Positions 28,001 through 33,700 of a stretch of 50,279 nucleotides of DNA are shown here, in pieces (positions within the stretch are counted from its first letter, which is position 1; every line of letters starts with the position of its first letter). Where the stretch lies: contig NZ_LR214361.1 in the NCBI RefSeq assembly GCF_900659865.1, forward strand, positions 1-50,279, given 5' to 3'. Source of the DNA: Hyella patelloides LEGE 07179 (GTDB lineage: Bacteria > Cyanobacteriota > Cyanobacteriia > Cyanobacteriales > Xenococcaceae). A model generated the notes under the pieces. That model was not told the origin of the DNA, did no database searches, and saw nothing but the letters and a program-made list of their open reading frames with translations. The translations under genes and the position numbers were made by a program.

Positions 28001-28469
28001 GAGTGAATACATGATGGGACATCTGCTGGCGAATTTGATGCAAACAAGCCTCAATTGTCTCTGAGTTTTCTGCCTGAAGATCTTGAAAGGAAATCTGGTA
28101 ATCTAGTACGTCAGCTAGAATTTGCTGTTGCCCGTCGGGACGAAAGATTGTCCGTAACATCTCATGACGTTGGATTAATTGCTGCCATCCCCGTTCAAAT
28201 TGGGCTACTGTGATGTCCTGGGTTTCAATCTCAAAATAGCCGTGAGTCGAAATATTACCCAACTCCAAGCCTCCCTGACGACCAACCCAATACGCTTGTT
28301 GAATATCAGTTAGGGGAAAAGGTTGTTGGCGATCGCTCAACCTAGAGATGACAGAAGGATATTTAGCCGTTGCAGATGTTGATTCTCCCCGCAATCTTTG
28401 GGCGAGGAGTTGTTGTTTTGCCAAAGAAAGCCGAGATTTGCGGATAAGATTGGTTTCTGATGAAGACAT
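25047..28469 (-). CDS. NRPS2: Cy-A(Cys)-PCP
   Basis: A 1140-residue module without a TubC-type domain. The N-terminus is instead a short basic helix (RLSLAKQQLLAQRLRGES), as often seen at NRPS N-termini. Cy domain (about 48-480) with Asp182/Asp187 in LDVLIADAWS; A domain (about 530-1000) with the cysteine residues D-L-Y-N-L-S-L-I-W-K; PCP Ser1069 in LGGNSV; Arg/Gln/Lys-rich C-terminal tail (RAKQRQRLQQRRQKQ) that may dock onto PKS2. It condenses and cyclizes a second cysteine onto the PKS1 product. It follows the free ACP gene by 10 bases, with a GTGGAGG-like ribosome site (AGTGGAGGATC reads on the opposite strand order), consistent with coupled expression. Confidence 0.92.
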   Translation of the reverse strand: MSSSETNLIRKSRLSLAKQQLLAQRLRGESTSATAKYPSVISRLSDRQQPFPLTDIQQAYWVGRQGGLELGNISTHGYFEIETQDITVAQFERGWQQLIQRHEMLRTIFRPDGQQQILADVLDYQISFQDLQAENSETIEACLHQIRQQMSHHVFTLDRWPLFEIQALCLEGNKVRFCFSLDVLIADAWSCELLFAELGDLIKQPDLALPPLELSFRDYVLAERDFQDSPLYRRAQDYWHERLDEIPPAPKLPLQKSLQEIASPHFVRREKKLSAATWQQLKQRAHQVNLTPSGILLAAFAEILTIWSKNPRFTLNLTLYNRLPLHPEVNQIVGDFTSVTLLAVDNSARDSFTARAKRIQEQFWNDLDRSHYSGVKVIRELAKRQQCPAAALMPVIFTSTLTNQSLTRENAEPSQDSYNRDMLKGLGNMVYMITQTPQVYLDHQVFFKPSGELVLNWDCIEELFPEGLLDEMFAAYGTLLEKLATEDEVWQAKTIQLLPQQQLEQLANFNQTEAPFKKEDTLLHSLFFERVQQQPEATAVIAGDRTLSYQEVSDRALQLGRQLKDLGATPNQLVAVVMEKGWEQVVAVLGVLASGAAYVPIDPSLPLERREYLLKQGYVKIVLTQAKHNRSLEWSAGLKRICVDTLEYSPLAQLPEFVQQPGDIAYVIYTSGSTGMPKGVTIDHQGAVNTIVDINQRFAINQSDRLLALSSLSFDLSVYDIFGTLAAGGTIVIPPAERIKDPSHWLELLLQHQITIWNTVPALMEMLVEYVAASSIPVSSLLRLTLLSGDWLPLDLPDQITELFPQTKVISLGGATEASIWSILYPITKVDPDWKSIPYGRPMANQRFYVLNQAFKPCPLFVPGQLYIGGIGLAKGYWKDEAKTNASFIIHPDTGERLYRTGDLGRYLPDGNIEFLGREDFQVKINGHRIELGEIETAIAAHPEIKATVVTAIETSPKNKQLVAYLVAHQESVKESKLTDELRQFLLDKLPAYMMPSAFIFLPSFPLTPNGKIDRRQLPKPESNPAKIPQAYVAPTTELETKLSQIVQNILSLERVGIYDNFFDLGGNSVHLVKTHIQIRELIKRDIPIVEMFRYPTISALAQYLNRSSPESNAGYEKLTRAKQRQRLQQRRQKQSPKRR

Positions 28470-28479
28470 AGTGGAGGAT

Positions 28480-28728
28480 CTAATTACTCAGGGCGACTTT
28501 TTTACGTTCTAGTAAATTTGCCATCGCGTTGATGGTTCTAAAGTTATCGAAGTCTAGTTCGTCATCTTCAATGGTTACTTCAAATTCTTGTTCGACAAAC
28601 AAAACTAGCTGCATGGCAAACATTGAATTAATAAAGCCCGATGCAAAGATGTCCTCGTCTTCCTGTAGCTGGCGATCTTCAAAATAATCTGCCAGAAAAT
28701 GGTTGATTTTCGCTTTGATTTCTGTCAT
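28480..28728 (-). CDS. Free acyl carrier protein of the FkbJ type (extender-unit carrier)
   Basis: 82 residues with the carrier motif GFINSMFAMQLVLFVEQEF; the phosphopantetheine site is Ser35, with Asn before it instead of the usual Asp. That N-S-x-F-A-M-Q-L-V pattern is typical of ACPs carrying hydroxymalonyl, methoxymalonyl or aminomalonyl units (FkbJ, and the zwittermicin and colibactin equivalents). It lies directly after the gene for the 3-hydroxyacyl-CoA-type dehydrogenase, the usual partner. What loads it is open: no FkbH-type glyceryl transferase is in the window, whereas a carrier-less A protein is (3978-6416). Confidence 0.9.
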   Translation of the reverse strand: MTEIKAKINHFLADYFEDRQLQEDEDIFASGFINSMFAMQLVLFVEQEFEVTIEDDELDFDNFRTINAMANLLERKKVALSN

Positions 28729-28747
28729 GGTTTTGTCCTTGATAAAA

Positions 28748-29632
28748 TTACGCTACTTTAACTGTTTGTTTTACTTTGGCTGTTTGGCTGTAGTTATAAA
28801 AACCACGACCGTTCTTACGACCGTGTAAGCCCGCATCTACCATTTTTTTCAAGAGAGGACAGGGGCGATATTTACCATCGTTAAAGCTGTCGTATAAAAC
28901 CTCGATCGAATAGAGAATCGTATCTAATCCAATTAAGTCGGCAGTTTCTAAGGGGCCCATTTTATGACCAAAGCAACCTTTGAAGAGCCTGTCAATTTCT
29001 GATACGGAAGCTGTTCCTTCTTGAAGAATAAAAATTGCTTCATTGATGGTCAACATCATCACTCGATTAGTCACAAAGCCAGGGGCATCGTTAACGACGA
29101 TGGAATCTTTACCCATCTGGGTTAGAAATTCTTGGGCAGTTTCTATAGTGGTATCGCTGGTATGGTATCCACGAATTAATTCCACCATTGGTTTGATTGG
29201 GACGGGATTCATAAAGTGCATCCCAATTACTTTGTCGGGGCGATTAGTATTGCCTGCAAAGCGAGTGATCGAAATTGCCGAAGTATTAGCAGCAAAGATA
29301 GTTTTGGGAGGACATATGCGGTCTATTTGATGATAAATATTTTGTTTGATATCCCACTTTTCGGTAGCGTTTTCCACCACGAATTCAGCTTGGTCTAATA
29401 ACTGATAGTCAGTAGAAAAATTAATCCGAGCCAAAATTTCTGTAGTATTGCCAGCACGAGTAGCAAAAAAGTTTTGTAGGCGCAGACCATGACGGATCTC
29501 GACTTGGGCCCGTTCTAAAATCTGCTCGGATATATCAATTAAAGTAACTTGATGACCTGTTTGGGCTAGATTTTGGGCAACACCAATGCCCATTGTTCCT
29601 GCACCAATAACACCAACTGATTGAATTTTCAT
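28748..29632 (-). CDS. 3-hydroxyacyl-CoA dehydrogenase-family enzyme (FkbK/ZmaG/ClbD-like)
   Basis: A 294-residue NAD-dependent dehydrogenase: Rossmann motif GVIGAGTMGIG (residues 7-17), VENATEKWDIK, catalytic His139 in GMHFMNPVP with Glu151, VNDAPGFVTNRV, and a C-terminal domain (GLDTILYSIEVLYDSF, KNGRGFYNY). In primary metabolism this is 3-hydroxybutyryl-CoA dehydrogenase; beside an FkbJ-type ACP it normally oxidizes the primary alcohol of a glyceryl- or seryl-ACP to the aldehyde, which the acyl-CoA dehydrogenase partner then takes further. Two such partners are at 7258-9628. Fatty-acid degradation is unlikely because no thiolase or hydratase is present. Confidence 0.92.
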   Translation of the reverse strand: MKIQSVGVIGAGTMGIGVAQNLAQTGHQVTLIDISEQILERAQVEIRHGLRLQNFFATRAGNTTEILARINFSTDYQLLDQAEFVVENATEKWDIKQNIYHQIDRICPPKTIFAANTSAISITRFAGNTNRPDKVIGMHFMNPVPIKPMVELIRGYHTSDTTIETAQEFLTQMGKDSIVVNDAPGFVTNRVMMLTINEAIFILQEGTASVSEIDRLFKGCFGHKMGPLETADLIGLDTILYSIEVLYDSFNDGKYRPCPLLKKMVDAGLHGRKNGRGFYNYSQTAKVKQTVKVA

Positions 29633-29663
29633 AATGATAGTAACTCAGAGAAATTTACAAATG

Positions 29664-29909
29664 TTAGTCATGATTGTGCCGATGATGCAGATCGGGGAGA
29701 TGTGGATGGGTATGAGCCATTGCCTGATGTTCGTGCCAGTGGGAATGGACGTTGGACAAAGAATCTTGAGGGCGATCGCGATGATGATTGTGATGCTTGT
29801 CGTTATGACGATGTAAATGTTGATGATTCATGACTTGGTGCTGATGGCTATGGATATGTTGGTCTTGGAATAGAGCTAGGATAGATCTAATTTTGATAGC
29901 GATCGCCAT
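29664..29909 (-). pseudogene. His-rich C-terminal tail of the EamA transporter, cut off by an in-frame stop
   Basis: An 81-residue frame rich in His (HIHSHQHQ, HLHRHNDKHHNHH, HSHWHEHQAMAHTHPHLPDLHHRH). It is in the same reading frame as the upstream EamA gene and separated from it only by TAA and one further codon, so the two were one gene of about 348 codons. EamA/DMT permeases with exactly this kind of His-rich metal-binding tail are common. The ATG follows the stop by three bases, so termination-reinitiation could still make it as a separate peptide. A C-to-T change in a CAA codon would explain the stop. Confidence 0.7.
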
Positions 29910-29912
29910 TAG

Positions 29913-30710
29913 TTAAATGAAGGTAATTTGTTCTTGCAGCGCGATCGCCGAAAAGACTACCCCAAAAAAAGGTGCGCAAGCAAAAATTAATTGGGAACGA
30001 GTCGCCCCTAAATCCTGGGCAGAGGTGATATAAAGGACAATACTCAAGCCATAAGCTAAGATACCGACAACCAAGCTCCAACCAATTACAGTTGGGGTAG
30101 CCGTTAGAGGAGTTAAGACCATACCAATGGTTAAATTGATACAACCTGCAACTATGCCCTTCCAAAAAGTACTTTGAGCGGGGGGAATGCCATCAATCAA
30201 GGCTGTTAGATGGTTGTCAAATCCCCAACAAATACAGCCTAAAGCCACTAGTAGACCTGCTCTGATACCCGCACTACCTTCTCCCCAAGAAAGCAAACTG
30301 GCAGCCAAAAAACACCCTCCGACCCCCAGCCAACCAATACGACCCAAATGGTCTTTAAACAGGCAATAGCCCAGTATGGCAGTGGCAACTAATTCCAGGT
30401 TTAACCACAAGGATGCAGAAGCAGCAGAAGCTAATTTTAATCCCAAGAGGAGAAATACAGGACCTAAAATTCCGCCATTGGCGATCGCGCCTAAAAGATA
30501 CAATCTATTTCGGCGACTTAGTTGCCAGGGAAAAAATAATACTCTCGTTTTGATTAACCAGGGTACTACCCCAATCGCTGCCCCCAGATATAACATCCCT
30601 GCTAACTGGAAAGGTGATAAGGGTTCGAGCAACAATTTACTGGCAGGGGTAGATAAGCCAAAAAGGGCAGCAGAGAGCAGGGCAAGTAGGAAAGGTAGTT
30701 GATTAATCAT
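29913..30710 (-). CDS. EamA/DMT-family membrane transporter, truncated by a premature stop
   Basis: A 265-residue inner-membrane protein with about nine hydrophobic helices of the 10-TMS drug/metabolite transporter fold (FLLALLSAALFGLSTPASKLLLEPLSPFQLAGMLYLGAA, two EamA repeats). EamA proteins are usually near 290-300 residues plus optional tail. This one ends at LQEQITFI, before the tenth helix; the missing helix and a His-rich tail follow in frame after a single TAA (29913-29915). It sits inside the operon between PKS1 and the dehydrogenase gene. A metal or small-molecule exporter role is plausible from the His-rich tail. Whether the truncated form works is unclear. Confidence 0.8.
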   Translation of the reverse strand: MINQLPFLLALLSAALFGLSTPASKLLLEPLSPFQLAGMLYLGAAIGVVPWLIKTRVLFFPWQLSRRNRLYLLGAIANGGILGPVFLLLGLKLASAASASLWLNLELVATAILGYCLFKDHLGRIGWLGVGGCFLAASLLSWGEGSAGIRAGLLVALGCICWGFDNHLTALIDGIPPAQSTFWKGIVAGCINLTIGMVLTPLTATPTVIGWSLVVGILAYGLSIVLYITSAQDLGATRSQLIFACAPFFGVVFSAIALQEQITFI

Positions 30711-30775
30711 GGGCTTTTGGAGTTATGGAAGTTTGGTAGAAGGGAAGGGTATCTCTGTCTCTCCCACATAAACTA

Positions 30776-33700
30776 TCAGGCTTGCTGGATCAGGGATTTG
30801 GCTTCGTCTTCGTCTAGGGCTTCTAATTCGGCGATCAGCAGATTCTCAATGAGAATGGCTAATTCGGCGATGGTAGGTGATTCAAACAGACTCCGCACGG
30901 GGAGTTCTAGTTGAAAGTCATCTCGCAATTGGTTAATCAAGATACTTCCAGTTAAGGAATCTCCACCCAAAGCGAAGAAATTATCGTGAATGCCGATGGC
31001 TTCGATACCAAGGAATTTCTGCCACACTTTGGCGATCGCACTTTCGGTGTCATTACTAGGCATGACATAGGCATTGCGAAGATTGGGACGGGGGTATGAT
31101 TTTTGAGTGGGATTAATCTCCGTACCACTCTCTAGTTTTTGAGCAGAGCGATGTTGTTGAATGGCAAACTCTAGCTCTTTGGGTGAAACTAGGATTTGCG
31201 GAAATTGCTGGCTGAGGATACGCTCTAAGATTTTGATTCCCTCTTCGGGAGTAATATTGGTTTTTTGGTTTTGTTCGTAAAATAACTGTAGTTCGGCGGG
31301 AATATTGGCTTGGTGTGCCATTTGCCAAGTATCCCAATCGATCGCTACTGTTAAAGGACAATGAGAACTATTACTCCGACAGTAATTGGCATAGGTATCT
31401 AAAAAGTGACTAGCTGCTACATAATCCACTGCATAGCCACCAGAGACAGAGCTAAGAGAAGAAAATAAGAGGAAAAAGTCTAGCTCGGTTAACTGTAACA
31501 CCTGCTCTAAAACCGTGACTCCTTCTACTTTGGCAGCTAAGACTGATTTAATTACCTCGGGAGTTCTGTCTTGAATTTTTCCAGGGACAGGAATGCCAGC
31601 AGCATGAATTACCCCCTGAATCTTTCCCCATTGTTCTTCTACTCTGGCTACTAATGTCTGCATTGAACTGAGATCGCTAACATCAGCCTGGGCAATAAAG
31701 ATTTCTCCCCCCAATCCTTCAATCTCTTTTAGCTGTCGTATTTTGCTACTGACAAGATCTGCTTCATCGTGCTGATTTAACCAGGTTGACCATTGTTCTG
31801 CTGGCGGAAATTCCGATCTGCCCGTCAGCACTAGTTTTGCTCCTACTGTTTGGGCGAGATATTTGGCTACGACTAAACCAATACGTCCTAAGCCTCCTGT
31901 AATTAGATAAATTCCTTGAGGGCTCAGTAGGGAAGTGTCTTCAACTTGAGGAGTGAGTTTAACTGGGTCAAAGATTTGTACCCAGCGATGTTGACCGCGA
32001 TAGGCAATAGTTGATTCGACAATGGGACAATTTAATTCAGTGATTAATTGCTCGGCAATTAGCTGTTTGCTAGCAGAATTAGTTAGCTGTACATCGATAC
32101 TGCGACAAGAAAACTGAGGATATTCGGTAGGAATCACCTTAACAGCACCCATGACTAGGGCTTTGCGGGGAATTAAAGTTTCTGTTCCTACTACTTCTTG
32201 TAAGTTTTGGGAAATTAGATTAATTTCCATCCGCTCTGTCAGATTTTGTTTGCCTAATGCTTGGGCGAGAAATAGTAAGCTATAAAATCCTAATTCGTCT
32301 GCCTTAGATGGGTCGGAGGGATTATTTAAACTCCAGCAATGAAGGATCTTTTGGGGTAATAAATTTAGCTTGAGTAGTTCTGCTACTAGGGTTTGATAGT
32401 CAGCTTGGCTTTGAGGATTAATTGTATAGGTGCGTTGTCGATCGCCCGACTGGTCAAAAGTTGTTCCCGAACGTACGATAACCAGTTTATTATCTCGCTC
32501 CTTTAGTTGGTCGATGATTTCTGCTGCCAAACCAGAATCATCTTGGAAAACTAACCAACATTTGACATCAGTTGAGGGTAATCTGGATGGTAAAGGCGAT
32601 CGCTTCCAAGAAGGTAGATAAAACCAGTCAGCAAGATCTGATTTTTTCTGACCTGGATTTGTTGGACTTGCTTTTTCTAGATTAGAATTTACTTTAGCTT
32701 GAGGTACGCTAAAAGCTGGCAACGCAGATGAGGAGGCTGAGAGGTCTGCTTCAGCTACTATGATATGTTCGCCAAAAGCAGTAAATTCAGAAAAGGCTTC
32801 AACCTTGGAAAAGCCGTGAGTAATTAATTTTTCTTGCCATTGTTGGGCTGATAAATAGGGATTACCCATATTACGAACTTGCTCTGGATCTTCAATGGGC
32901 TGCATCAAGACCCCATCCATAATGTCTGCTTCTAATCTTTCTCTAGTAATCTCCCACAATAGTAGTAAACCTTTAGGAGCTATTAGCGATCGCCCATAAT
33001 CGATAGTCGCATCTATATTTCGAGCCACGTGCAGCACGTTAAAGGCAATTACTAGGTCGTAGTCATGAAGGTTATATCCTTGTTCCTGGGGAGATTTTTC
33101 TACATCTAGCACTCCATACTCAATAAAGGAATATTCCCTGAATTTCTCTTGGGCAAGATTGATAAAAAAGCTGCCCACATCGGTAAAAGTGTATTCAGTA
33201 GCTTCTGGTGGTAATAAAGGTAAGATTTTTTCTGTAGCACTTCCTGTTCCTGCCCCAAGCTCTAATATACGCAGTTTTCTGTTTGCAGGTAAGGAATTTA
33301 CTAACTGTTGGATAATAGAACGCATAATTGGCTCGTAGTAATCCATTGAAGGATACTCTGGTAAGGTATATCCTTCTTGTTGTAAATTCATCGAAAAGTG
33401 AAATTCTAAGGGTTGTCGCTCCCCTGTCAGAATTACGGGTAGGTTGACACCATAGTTGTGATAAATATCGATCCACTCTAGGTCTAAAACTCCTGCGGAC
33501 TTTTCTTGAACATCTTTTACTAGGTCAGAGATTGATTCTGTTTCTACCTTTAATTGGCTAAAGTTACCCGCTTCATCTCTTTGGAGTTCTTCCCGTTGGA
33601 CTAAGATATCCAGCCAACGCGCTAATAATTCTTGATAGCGAGGAACAGTGTGGGATTGCTCGATTAATTCCGCCAGGGAATATTTATCTTGCTCTCCCTG

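Noticed and set aside
28748-29632. Primary-metabolism 3-hydroxybutyryl-CoA dehydrogenase for fatty-acid or PHB metabolism
   Set aside because: No thiolase, hydratase or CoA-transferase is nearby, while an FkbJ-type ACP is adjacent and dehydrogenase partners are in the same operon.
29621-29833. Plus-strand Asp/Met-rich ORFs opposite the His-rich tail
   Set aside because: They are antisense readings of His codons (CAT/CAC read as ATG/GTG), explaining the odd composition.
29887-30165. 92-codon Cys/Trp-rich minus-strand ORF
   Set aside because: It is an alternative frame of the EamA gene; the EamA frame has clear transmembrane patterning.
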